From the NCBI GenBank assembly GCA_035500675.1, contig DATJXA010000032.1, positions 1 through 64,000 of the forward strand: a stretch of DNA of 64,000 nucleotides. The letters are read 5' to 3'. Below, piece by piece: positions 53,481 to 61,489 of this stretch (position 1 is the first letter of the stretch; every line of letters begins with the position of its first letter). Position numbers and translations under genes: made by a program. The DNA is from JAGVPT01 sp035500675 (GTDB lineage Bacteria > Bacteroidota > Ignavibacteria > UBA10030 > UBA8401). The notes beneath the pieces were generated by a model, which made no database searches, had not been told where the DNA came from, and saw only the letters and a program-made list of their open reading frames with translations.

Positions 53481-54161
53481 TTATTTTCCGTCCAGCGCTT
53501 TTCCGGATAGATCGACCATTTTCGTCTCGGAATTCTTGAGGTACGGCATCAGCCGCGGGTTGTCGAGGTTCGACAGTTTCTTCACGATCTCAGCGATCCG
53601 ATTGCCGTTTTCGGCCACCGTCCTCAGTTCTTTGCGGATTTCGGCGATGGTATCCGTATCGCTTTTCTTTTGGAGCACCTGAAGAACGAGCATCATGATG
53701 CCGAGGGGATTATTGATCTCATGTCCAAGCGTCATCGCAAGTTCTGTGATTGCCTTTTGATGCTGGAGATGCGCATTCTCTTTTTGGAGCGCGTTGATGC
53801 GTAAACCGGCCCTCACTCGCGTCAGGAGTTCCCGGTCGTTGAACGGCTTGGTGACGAAATCGTCTGCGCCTATTTCGATCCCCTCGATCTTATCATCCTG
53901 CGTATCGCGCGCAGTCAGCAGGATGAAATACGTGAAGCGGAGCTTCTCGTCCTGCTTGGCCAGCCGGCAAAATTCCAATCCGTCCATTCTCGGCATCATC
54001 CAATCCGAGACGATCAAATTCGGCGTTTCTTTCTTTGCGACGGCAAGCCCTTCCTCTCCGTCGTTTGCAAGAAAAACGGTGTACCCCTGAGAAAGGAATT
54101 TCTTTTGAAGAATTACCCTGATGTACTGATCGTCATCCACAACAAGAACTTTTGCCGTCAT
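53481..54161 (-). CDS. Receiver - DHp protein without kinase ATPase domain
   Basis: 226 residues. Receiver domain (about 1-122): VLVVDDD, phosphoacceptor Asp near 53 in LIVSDWMMPRMDG, TARD, TKPF. A coiled linker and a HisKA-type dimerisation/phosphotransfer helix pair follow (about 130-200) with an H-box, LAMTLGHEINNPLGIMM. The protein ends about 25 residues later, with no HATPase (N, G1, F, G2) boxes. It could act as a phosphotransfer or phosphatase module, or pair with another protein's ATPase domain. There is no frameshift nearby that would restore a kinase domain: the next gene is DinB in another frame after 38 bp. Confidence 0.85.
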   Translation of the reverse strand: MTAKVLVVDDDQYIRVILQKKFLSQGYTVFLANDGEEGLAVAKKETPNLIVSDWMMPRMDGLEFCRLAKQDEKLRFTYFILLTARDTQDDKIEGIEIGADDFVTKPFNDRELLTRVRAGLRINALQKENAHLQHQKAITELAMTLGHEINNPLGIMMLVLQVLQKKSDTDTIAEIRKELRTVAENGNRIAEIVKKLSNLDNPRLMPYLKNSETKMVDLSGKALDGK

Positions 54162-54167
54162 ACAAAC

Positions 54168-55895
54168 TCACTCCGTGCGAAGAGAGGGTGGGAGTTTTGG
54201 TTCGACGAAAAGGATCTTTTCCCTTTCGAGAATTACGGTACCCGCCGGAACCCCTTTTGGTTTACGGACGAATTTTTTTTCCGCCATCGCGACGGGCACA
54301 GAGGACGCGTTCTTCATCTTGCTGTAGTAAGCCGCAATGGACGCTGCCTGATGGATCGCCTTTTTCGAAGGGTCTCCGGGAGCGCTGTTGACCTTCAGGA
54401 CAACATGTGAACCGCTCGAGCCGCGGCAATGAAACCAGAGGTCGTTCGGCTTTGCATAATTCACTGTGAGCATGTCGTTATTTTCGCTGCTCTTTCCTGC
54501 CAGAACCTGAAAGCCGCCTTCCACCGTAAAAATGCGGAAGGGCGGCAACTCGTCTTTCTCTTTCGTCGTCATGAACCCCAGGCGATGCAATTCCTTGTCG
54601 TTCGAGCGGGCAAATTCGCGGAGTGAATCGGGGGACGAAACGTCCGCCAGATCGTCCTTCAATGAACGCAACACTGCGAGCCGTCCTTCGAGGCTTCGAA
54701 CCCGTTCTTCAGATTCTTCTCTCGTAATTTTTGCCCGTTTTGCTTTTTCGAAATATCGCTCGGCATTTGCCGCCGGGGAAAGAGAAGCGTCGAGTTGAAC
54801 GGCGATGTGGCTCTTACTCTCGTCAGTAGAAAGAACATTTTCGAGTGAAGCAGAGTTCAGGCCTTTCCGAAGTTCGTGGATGTGGGCCATGATGAGCCTG
54901 CCGTTCCGTTCATACTCTGCTCCTCGCTGCGATTCGGCGAGATCGACAGCAATTTTTTCGCGGGTTTGATCGGCTTTCTTTTCTTCCTTTTCCAGCCATG
55001 TAAAAATTTTTTCTTTCGCGTTGCCGAAGGAAGAAACGGAATGCCTGCGGCCAACATAGCGTTGAATTGCAGTCCCAATATCGGGAAACTTTTCTTCTCT
55101 TAAACCCTCATACGTGCGGAGCGCGATCGGCGAAACGCATACCGGCAGATCGCCTTCATAATAAATTCTCGCTTCAGCGTCGGCTTTCAGAGCGGTCAGC
55201 GTCATGACGACCTTCGACATCTCCGTAAAAATCTTTCTTAGCTCGGCGTCTGCAACTGACGCGGCTGGAGAAGGTGTTGAGATGCCCGCACGCAACATCA
55301 CTTCACGGCTGAGGGTCGGGCCGAGCGAGGGGAGCGATTTTTTGAGCGCATGGGATACATCGTCATCGCCATGCGCGCGGATCGTTCGACCGAAAAGATC
55401 TTCGTCCTGCATCAAGCGCAGATATGGCGGCCGATGAAGCGGATCATCCTTCATCGCTCGCCGACCGTCGATCTCCTTCTTCTTCAAAAAACTATCCTCA
55501 AGAACTTGCACTGTTCCCTCCGCCTCTTTCTCCGTCTTCCACAACCCGACATTTGCACGAGACCCGAACATCTCACATTCCAGTGACAGGCCGTTGTCGA
55601 GCGAGATCAGCACGCGCCGGTCGTCCGGCGCACAGGCGACGTTTCGTATCGCCTTCCCGATTGCCTCGGGGAGAAGGTCCACGGAATTTTTCCGCGCTCG
55701 GAAATTCCCTTCACGAATGTAGAGATAGTTTTGTGAAGGTTCACAGGAGATAACGATCGTCTGCAGCGGGGCGGCTTCGACGACAACGCAGAGCTGCTGC
55801 TTCTGTTGAGAATAGATCTCGGAGATTGTATGGCCAACGCATCGCTGGTGGATGAGACGGGAGATGTGAAGGAGCGTAAAGTAATTGCCGAGCAT
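54168..55895 (-). CDS. rqcH: RqcH/NFACT-family ribosome quality-control factor
   Basis: 575 residues. NFACT-N domain (MLGNYFTLLHISRLIHQRCV, NYLYIREGNF, GLSLECEMFGSRANVGL), helix-hairpin-helix/coiled-coil middle (about 270-420), and C-terminal NFACT-R domain with NDLWFHCRGSSGSHVVLKVN and FVRKPKGVPAGTVILE. Homologues bind stalled 50S subunits with peptidyl-tRNA and add C-terminal alanine tails. First of four minus-strand genes (RqcH, REC-DHp, DinB, SDR). Older annotations call such proteins fibronectin-binding. Confidence 0.9.
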   Translation of the reverse strand: MLGNYFTLLHISRLIHQRCVGHTISEIYSQQKQQLCVVVEAAPLQTIVISCEPSQNYLYIREGNFRARKNSVDLLPEAIGKAIRNVACAPDDRRVLISLDNGLSLECEMFGSRANVGLWKTEKEAEGTVQVLEDSFLKKKEIDGRRAMKDDPLHRPPYLRLMQDEDLFGRTIRAHGDDDVSHALKKSLPSLGPTLSREVMLRAGISTPSPAASVADAELRKIFTEMSKVVMTLTALKADAEARIYYEGDLPVCVSPIALRTYEGLREEKFPDIGTAIQRYVGRRHSVSSFGNAKEKIFTWLEKEEKKADQTREKIAVDLAESQRGAEYERNGRLIMAHIHELRKGLNSASLENVLSTDESKSHIAVQLDASLSPAANAERYFEKAKRAKITREESEERVRSLEGRLAVLRSLKDDLADVSSPDSLREFARSNDKELHRLGFMTTKEKDELPPFRIFTVEGGFQVLAGKSSENNDMLTVNYAKPNDLWFHCRGSSGSHVVLKVNSAPGDPSKKAIHQAASIAAYYSKMKNASSVPVAMAEKKFVRKPKGVPAGTVILEREKILFVEPKLPPSLRTE

Positions 55896-55901
55896 TTCCG
55901 G

Positions 55902-55910
55902 TTATCCACA
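55902..55910. promoter_or_regulatory. Perfect DnaA-box match in rqcH-yicC intergenic region
   Basis: TTATCCACA at 55902-55910. A related inverted near-match TGTGGACAA (55967-55975) lies within ACTTGT-GG-ACAAGT. The two sites are 60 bp apart in the divergent gap. DnaA binding is plausible but unproven; a nine-base match can occur by chance. Confidence 0.35.
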
Positions 55911-56005
55911 CAGTATGTAAAAATATATCAAAAAACGCTCTAAAAGCAAAGTTCCGCTGAATAACTTGTGGACAAGTCGGTGCTTAACGTGTCGAGAACT
56001 TTCCC

Positions 56006-56034
56006 TTGCCTGCCACAGCGGATTTTCGTATTTT
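56006..56034 (+). promoter_or_regulatory. Putative yicC promoter
   Basis: TTGCCT (56006-56011), 17-bp spacer, TATTTT (56029-56034). The -10 is weak but the spacing matches the other promoters found here. Confidence 0.4.
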
Positions 56035-56069
56035 TATTGTGAAATTAAGAATTTTCACATTGGCACGCT

Positions 56070-56951
56070 ATGATTCAGAGCATGACGGGTTACGGGCGCG
56101 GCGAGTGCCTCAAAAACGGCATTTCCGCAGTCGTCGAACTCCGGAGTGTCAACAGTCGTTTTTTTGAATTAGGAACCCGGCTGCCGCGGTCACTAGCCCT
56201 CCGGGAAAACGAAATCAAAGAAATTGTGCGGTCGAAAGTCGTTCGTGGAAAGATCTCTCTCACGACGTCGCTCCAAAGCGACGCGAACGGCAAAGTTCCT
56301 CTCAAGGTCAACACGGCGGCGGCCCAATCGTATTACAAACTCCTGAGCCAGCTTCGAAAATCGCTTAAGCTCAAAGAAAAGGTAAAGCTTGAGCATCTCC
56401 TTCGCTTCTCTGAGGTCTTCGAAGGCGGGGAGGATGAAGAAGAAGCGAGCGCGGAATGGGAGGCCTTTGAAGGCGCCCTCCAGCTCGCGGTGAAGGAGTT
56501 GCAATCGATGCGCGCGAAAGAGGGCGGAGAAATTTCAAAAGATATTATCGACCGCGTAGAGGATATTCAACGGCGTCTCGAGAGCATCGAATCGATCTCG
56601 AAGGAGCGAATTCCCGAGGAGCGGAGCCGCCTTCATGAACGCATCGGACAACTACTCGGGGATAAATTTCCCGTCGACGCGCAGCGGCTCGAACTCGAAA
56701 TCGCACTTCTTGCCGACAAACTCGACGTGACGGAAGAATGTGTCCGGTTCCGCTCGCACAATAAATTCTTTCTCGAAGCGCTCCGGAACGGCGACGCTGC
56801 CGGACGTAAGCTCAATTTTTTGATCCAGGAAATGAACCGTGAAGCAAACACTGTTGGTTCAAAATCGAACGATACCGCGATCGCGCACCACGTCATTGCC
56901 ATTAAAGAAGAACTCGAGAAGATCCGCGAGCAGCTGCAGAACATCGAATAA
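56070..56951 (+). CDS. yicC: YicC-family endoribonuclease
   Basis: 293 residues, standard length. N-terminal MIQSMTGYGRGE, VELRSVNSRFFELGTRLPRS, and C-terminal DUF1732 region with DKLDVTEECVRFRSHNKFFL, GRKLNFLIQEMNREANTVGS and the terminal VIAIKEELEKIREQLQNIE. Members are RNases affecting small-RNA turnover and stationary-phase growth. It starts the series yicC-gmk-rpoZ-coaBC, a common arrangement. Confidence 0.95.
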   Translation: MIQSMTGYGRGECLKNGISAVVELRSVNSRFFELGTRLPRSLALRENEIKEIVRSKVVRGKISLTTSLQSDANGKVPLKVNTAAAQSYYKLLSQLRKSLKLKEKVKLEHLLRFSEVFEGGEDEEEASAEWEAFEGALQLAVKELQSMRAKEGGEISKDIIDRVEDIQRRLESIESISKERIPEERSRLHERIGQLLGDKFPVDAQRLELEIALLADKLDVTEECVRFRSHNKFFLEALRNGDAAGRKLNFLIQEMNREANTVGSKSNDTAIAHHVIAIKEELEKIREQLQNIE

Positions 56952-56970
56952 TTGCGCTGCGGCGGACTGA

Positions 56971-57537
56971 ATGAAGCACCCTGCGCTGTTTGTCATCTCC
57001 GCCCCGAGCGGCGGCGGAAAGACAACGATTGTCAAAGCGGTGCTGTCGCGCCATCCCGATTTTGAATTTTCCGTCTCGGCGACAACGAGGCCGCGAAGGA
57101 CGAACGAAGAGGAAGGGAAAGATTATTTCTTCCTCGGCAAAAAAGATTTTGAGCGTCTCATCAAGCAGGACGCGCTGGCCGAACACGAAGAGATCTACGG
57201 CAATTTTTACGGCACCTTGAAGCGTGAAATCCAGCGGGCGCGCAACCGCGGAAGGTGCATGGTGTTCGACGTCGATGTGAAGGGAGGGCTTTCAATAAAA
57301 AAGTTATACGGAGCCGATGCGGTGCTCATCTTCATCGAACCCCCGTCGATCGACGTCCTTGAAGAGCGGCTCCGCAACCGGCAAACGGAGGACGAGAAAG
57401 CTTTTCGGAAACGGATGGCGAGGGTTGCGTCGGAACTGGAGATCGGAAAGCAGTTCGATTTCAGGGTCGTGAACGATTCGCTTCCCAAGGCGATCGACGA
57501 GGTCGATAAAATTATTTTACATCACATACAACAATAA
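56971..57537 (+). CDS. gmk: Guanylate kinase
   Basis: Phosphorylates GMP to GDP. 188 residues. P-loop SAPSGGGKTTIVKAVL, GMP-binding SVSATTRPRR and GKDYFFLGKKDFE, EIYGNFYGTLKREIQRA, DVDVKGGLSIK, and lid RQTEDEKAFRKRMARVASE. 19 bp after yicC. Confidence 0.97.
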   Translation: MKHPALFVISAPSGGGKTTIVKAVLSRHPDFEFSVSATTRPRRTNEEEGKDYFFLGKKDFERLIKQDALAEHEEIYGNFYGTLKREIQRARNRGRCMVFDVDVKGGLSIKKLYGADAVLIFIEPPSIDVLEERLRNRQTEDEKAFRKRMARVASELEIGKQFDFRVVNDSLPKAIDEVDKIILHHIQQ

Positions 57538-57549
57538 CAAGAGGGTTTC

Positions 57550-57861
57550 ATGGCAATCAAATCTCTGGAAATACGGACGCTTGAATCGAAAGCCGCGAAC
57601 GTCTACGAAGCGATCGTCGTCCTTTCGAAACGCGCGCGCCAGATCAACGAAGAAACGAAGATCGAATTCAATCAGCAGATCGAGACGATCGCAGCGCTTC
57701 CGACGATGACGAACGGCGACGAAGAGGAGGTCGATGCAAACCCCGATCAGCTGAAAATCAGCCTCGAGTTTGAGAAGCGCCCCAAGGCAACCGAAGAAGC
57801 GATCGACGAGTTAATGAAGGACAAGCTCGAATTTCATTACAAGCAAGAAAACGAGCAGTAA
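57550..57861 (+). CDS. rpoZ: RNA polymerase omega-like subunit
   Basis: 103 residues. The N-terminal ESKAANVYEAIVVLSKRARQ and QINEE match the omega/Rpb6 fold as found in Bacteroidota/Chlorobi. The Glu/Asp-rich middle and C-terminal EKRPKATEEAIDELMKDKLE are typical of that lineage. Omega stabilises beta-prime. ATG preceded by AAGAGGGTTTC; 12 bp after gmk, the usual partner. Confidence 0.9.
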   Translation: MAIKSLEIRTLESKAANVYEAIVVLSKRARQINEETKIEFNQQIETIAALPTMTNGDEEEVDANPDQLKISLEFEKRPKATEEAIDELMKDKLEFHYKQENEQ

Positions 57862-57885
57862 GACCTTCCGTCACTGGACTATCCC

Positions 57886-59097
57886 GTGCTCAAAAATAAA
57901 AAAATTCTTCTCGGCATTACCGGCGGAATTTCGGTGTACAAAATGTGCACGGTTGTACGCCTGTTGAAAAAAGCCGGGGCAGATGTGCGCGTCCTCATGA
58001 CCCCGGCGGCCACGCAGTTCGTCACACCGTTGACATTTTCCACGTTATCGCAGAGGGAGGTCGTCACATCGCTATGGCCTGAGGCCAAAGAGGCAACGAC
58101 CCGCGCGAGCGTTGAGCACGTCAACCTGGCCTTGTGGGGAGATATTATGCTCGTTGCGCCCGCAACCGCGAATACGATCGCAAAAATCGCCCATGGCGCT
58201 GCGGACGATGTCGTCTCGTCGACGATCCTTGCGCTCCGATGCCCGCTTCTTATCGCCCCGGCCATGGATGTCGATATGTATCTCAACGATGCTACGCAGG
58301 AAAACCTGCGAGTCCTCCGCGAGCGGGGGCACCATATCTTGCCGCCGGTGGAAGGCGAGCTGGCAAGCGGACTCGTCGGACCGGGGCGATTGCCCGAGCC
58401 GGAGGTCGTTGCCGCGTTCGTCGAATCGATCCTCGAAAAAACTCCTTTAGACCTTCGTGGGAAAAAAATTCTTGTGACCGCGGGACCTACGCACGAGCCC
58501 ATCGACCCTGTGCGATTCATCGGAAACCGTTCATCCGGAAAAATGGGCTTTGCCATCGCCAACGCTGCAGCGCAACGCGGCGCCGATGTCACTCTTATCG
58601 CGGGACCAGTGACGCTTGGCACCCCGCACCATGTTTCACGCATCGACGTTGAGACCGCTGAACAAATGCATGCGGCCGTCAAGCAGCATGCAAAGAAATG
58701 CGACGCAGTCATTATGTCCGCCGCAGTGGCTGATTACACGCCGAAAAAAACGGCCGCGAATAAGATCAAAAAGGGGGCGAACGGCGCCGGACTGAGCCTT
58801 GAACTTGGATCCACGTCGGACATTCTCAAAGAACTCGGCGCGCACAAAAACGGGACCGTCCTCGTTGGGTTCGCTCTCGAGACACAAGACGAACTTAAGA
58901 ATGCAAAGGCAAAGCTACAAAGCAAAAACCTCGATTTCGTCGTTCTCAACAGCCCGCGCGTCGAAGGAGCTGCTTTCGGGTCGGACACCAATGTTGTCAC
59001 TATCATCTCAAAGGGCGGCGCCGTTGAAAAGCTTCCCCGTTTGTCGAAATTTGATGTTGCCGTTGAAATCCTCAACCGCGTAGCCAAATTATTGTAA
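57886..59097 (+). CDS. coaBC: Bifunctional phosphopantothenoylcysteine decarboxylase / phosphopantothenate-cysteine ligase
   Basis: Two consecutive steps of coenzyme A synthesis. 403 residues, GTG start. CoaC flavoprotein half (about 1-180): ILLGITGGISVYKMCTVVRL, VEHVNLALWGDIMLVAPATA, IAPAMDVDMY, GELASGLVGPGRLPEPE. CoaB half (about 190-403): VTAGPTHEPIDPVRFIGNRS, GKMGFAIA, VIMSAAVADYTPKK, LVGFALETQ, VLNSP. In the CoaC half the usual active-site Asn of PAMNxxM is Asp, and the usual Cys of the LACG loop is Ser; I recall these variants from other Bacteroidota, so the enzyme is probably active. Confidence 0.94.
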   Translation: MLKNKKILLGITGGISVYKMCTVVRLLKKAGADVRVLMTPAATQFVTPLTFSTLSQREVVTSLWPEAKEATTRASVEHVNLALWGDIMLVAPATANTIAKIAHGAADDVVSSTILALRCPLLIAPAMDVDMYLNDATQENLRVLRERGHHILPPVEGELASGLVGPGRLPEPEVVAAFVESILEKTPLDLRGKKILVTAGPTHEPIDPVRFIGNRSSGKMGFAIANAAAQRGADVTLIAGPVTLGTPHHVSRIDVETAEQMHAAVKQHAKKCDAVIMSAAVADYTPKKTAANKIKKGANGAGLSLELGSTSDILKELGAHKNGTVLVGFALETQDELKNAKAKLQSKNLDFVVLNSPRVEGAAFGSDTNVVTIISKGGAVEKLPRLSKFDVAVEILNRVAKLL

Positions 59098-59149
59098 TCG
59101 TTGCCACAAAAAACGCGCGACGGCATTATGCTTCCTGTCTTCTCATCGC

Positions 59150-59908
59150 ATGTCCAACGATCATCCTTCGTCGGAAGACGACCATGAACACGTAGCTCAA
59201 GAGTTCGCGCAACTCGTCACGGGCGTTCAACAGTACCTCATGCAAGAACAGGATCTATTCGGAAACATCATCTATCCGGCGGACGGGCATCTGGAATCGA
59301 AAAAGGAAATTCCTTCTGCCGGTTATCCCAAGGAACCATGGACGGGAAAGGCGTCGCTCCAGGAACTTAATTCGGCAATTTGTGAGTGCCAAAAATGTCC
59401 TCTGGGCGCCACGCGCAATAAGTTCGTTTTCGGTGTTGGCAATCCGCATGCAGGACTGGTCCTGGTCGGAGAGGCTCCCGGCGCAGACGAAGACGCTCAA
59501 GGAGAGCCGTTCGTCGGACGGGCGGGACAACTGCTCAATAAAATTCTTGAGGCGATCAACTTCAAACGGGAAGATGTGTACATCTGCAATATCCTGAAGT
59601 GCCGGCCGCCGAATAATCGCGACCCGCAGCCGGCCGAAGTCGAACAATGCGAGCCGTACTTGTGGAAGCAGTTGGAAATCATCAAACCAAAAATTATTTT
59701 GTGCCTCGGCAGGATCTCTGCGCAAGTGCTGCTGAAGACGACGGACTCGCTGACGAAGCTCCGTGAAGGCGTGCACGATTATCGGGGAATACCGTTGATG
59801 GTCACCTACCATCCGGCGGCGCTCCTGCGCAACCCAAATTGGAAACGACCGACATGGGAAGACGTTCAAAGGATGCGAAAGATGTACGACGAGTTAAAAA
59901 GCAAGTAA
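59150..59908 (+). CDS. Type-4 (Fe-S) uracil-DNA glycosylase
   Basis: Removes uracil from DNA. 252 residues. A non-conserved N-terminal extension (about 1-75) precedes the core. Fe-S cluster cysteines lie in CQKCPLG, NILKCRPPNN and QCEPYL. The uracil pocket is GEAPGADEDAQGEPFVGRAG, and the catalytic-loop His is in VTYHPAALLRNP. Family 4 (UDGa-like) is indicated by the four-Cys pattern and GEAPGxxED. A heptamer repeat begins right after its stop codon. Confidence 0.93.
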   Translation: MSNDHPSSEDDHEHVAQEFAQLVTGVQQYLMQEQDLFGNIIYPADGHLESKKEIPSAGYPKEPWTGKASLQELNSAICECQKCPLGATRNKFVFGVGNPHAGLVLVGEAPGADEDAQGEPFVGRAGQLLNKILEAINFKREDVYICNILKCRPPNNRDPQPAEVEQCEPYLWKQLEIIKPKIILCLGRISAQVLLKTTDSLTKLREGVHDYRGIPLMVTYHPAALLRNPNWKRPTWEDVQRMRKMYDELKSK

Positions 59909-59936
59909 GAATTATGAATGAGGAATTACGAATTAA
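59909..59936. repeat. Heptanucleotide tandem repeat (GAATTAN) after udg
   Basis: GAATTAT, GAATGAG, GAATTAC, GAATTAA: four imperfect 7-bp units starting on the first base after the stop codon. Same unit type as 63115-63156 and related to 42722-42749. Confidence 0.75.
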
Positions 59937-59983
59937 AGAAATGGCGATTTGCTTTTCTTCATGCGGTCTAAACATCATCTACA

Positions 59984-61408
59984 ATGGCTGAAATTCTTAG
60001 ACATAGCGTCACGCCGAACGAAAACCTGAGCGAGGGGAGGGTCCCGCCGCAGGCTGTAGAGATCGAGATGGCCGTTCTCGGGGCAATGCTCCTCGAAAAG
60101 GAGGCGATCTCAAAAGCTCTTGAGATCCTCGACGATACGGTCTTTTACAAGCCGGCGCATCAGAATATTTTTAAGGCGATGGTCGGCCTCTTCGAGAAAA
60201 GCGAAGCGGTGGATTCCATTACCCTCGTCGAGGAACTCCGCCGGCGCGGGAAGCTGGACGAAATCGGCGGACCGGTCTATATCTCCGAGCTGACGATGCG
60301 CGTCACCTCCGCAGCGAACGTCGAGTATCATGCAAAAATCGTTTTGGAAAAAGCGCTCCTCCGCAACCTTATCTCCGCAAGCACCGAGGTGACGAGCCGC
60401 GCCTTCAACGAAACGGAAGACGCGCTCGACCTGCTCGACGACGCCGAACAGAAGATCTTCCAGATCTCCGAAAAGCGCATGAAGAAAAGTTTTCTTTCCA
60501 TGCGCGACGCCGTCTTCACGACGATGGAAATGCTCGAGAGCATCCATGGCAAACATAGCGGAGTCACCGGAGTGCCGTCGGGTTTTTCGCAGTTAGATAA
60601 CTGGACGGGGGGCTTTCAGGCCTCTGACCTCGTGATTGTTGCCGGGCGACCGAGCATGGGCAAGACGGCATTCGTTCTTTCTGCGGCCCGCAATGCCGCT
60701 ATCGACCACGGGATCCCCGTCGCGTTTTTCAGCCTCGAAATGTCCTCTCAGCAGCTCGTTCTACGGCTCATCTGCGCGGAGGCGCGCGTAAACGCACACA
60801 ACGTTCGCACGGGACGTTTGCCGGACGACCAGTGGCGTCAGCTCAGTACGCGGATTGGAAAACTGCACGCGGCAAAAATATTTATCGACGACACGCCGGC
60901 GCTCGGGATCCTTGAGCTTCGCGCAAAAGCCCGTCGCCTGAAGATCGAGCACAACATTGGAATGGTGATCGTCGACTATCTCCAACTCATGCAGGGACCG
61001 AAAAGCGCGCAGAGCCGCGAGCAGGAGATCTCCATGATCTCGCGTTCGTTAAAGGCGCTTGCAAAAGAACTCAACGTGCCGGTCCTCGCCCTGTCGCAGT
61101 TGAACCGCGCCGTCGAAGCGCGCAGCGACAAGCGCCCCGTCCTTGCCGACCTCCGCGAATCCGGCGCCATCGAACAGGACGCGGACGTCGTGCTCTTCGT
61201 CCATCGGCCGGAAATGTACGGCATTAAGATCGAAGGAGATAAATCGGTCGAAAACATCGCCGATATTATTATCGGCAAGCAGCGAAACGGCCCGACGGCA
61301 GACGTCCAGCTTTCCTTCATCAAGGAATTTGCCCGCTTTGAGAACCTTTCTCTCAAAGTCTTCGACGAATACGGCCCGCCTGCCACGACGGGCGATGCTC
61401 CTTTCTGA
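59984..61408 (+). CDS. dnaB: Replicative DNA helicase DnaB
   Basis: Hexameric 5'-3' helicase of the replication fork. 474 residues. N-terminal primase-contacting domain (VPPQAVEIEMAVLGAMLLEK, YKPAHQNIFKAM, ELTMRVTSAANVEYHAKIV), then RecA-like core: Walker A VAGRPSMGKTAFVLS, FFSLEMSSQQLVLRLI, Walker B IGMVIVDYLQLMQG, ALSQLNRAVEARSDKRPVLA, DLRESGAIEQDADVV, IIGKQRNGPTADVQLSFI. No intein. Starts at ATG with no obvious Shine-Dalgarno. Confidence 0.97.
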   Translation: MAEILRHSVTPNENLSEGRVPPQAVEIEMAVLGAMLLEKEAISKALEILDDTVFYKPAHQNIFKAMVGLFEKSEAVDSITLVEELRRRGKLDEIGGPVYISELTMRVTSAANVEYHAKIVLEKALLRNLISASTEVTSRAFNETEDALDLLDDAEQKIFQISEKRMKKSFLSMRDAVFTTMEMLESIHGKHSGVTGVPSGFSQLDNWTGGFQASDLVIVAGRPSMGKTAFVLSAARNAAIDHGIPVAFFSLEMSSQQLVLRLICAEARVNAHNVRTGRLPDDQWRQLSTRIGKLHAAKIFIDDTPALGILELRAKARRLKIEHNIGMVIVDYLQLMQGPKSAQSREQEISMISRSLKALAKELNVPVLALSQLNRAVEARSDKRPVLADLRESGAIEQDADVVLFVHRPEMYGIKIEGDKSVENIADIIIGKQRNGPTADVQLSFIKEFARFENLSLKVFDEYGPPATTGDAPF

Positions 61409-61489
61409 TGCAACCGCTGCTCGGTCGGCCAAAAGCCGCGAGCGCTTTCTCCTCGATTTCCTTTATCAAAACAAGATGAGACAACGACG

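Noticed and set aside
54168..55895. Fibronectin-binding/adhesin reading of the RqcH-like protein
   Set aside because: There is no signal peptide, and the NFACT-N and NFACT-R motifs indicate a ribosome quality-control factor; the adhesin label is historical.
56053..56075. TTGGCACGCTATG near yicC as a sigma-54 promoter
   Set aside because: It has a TGGCAC-like -24 but no TTGC at the required distance, and it overlaps the start codon.
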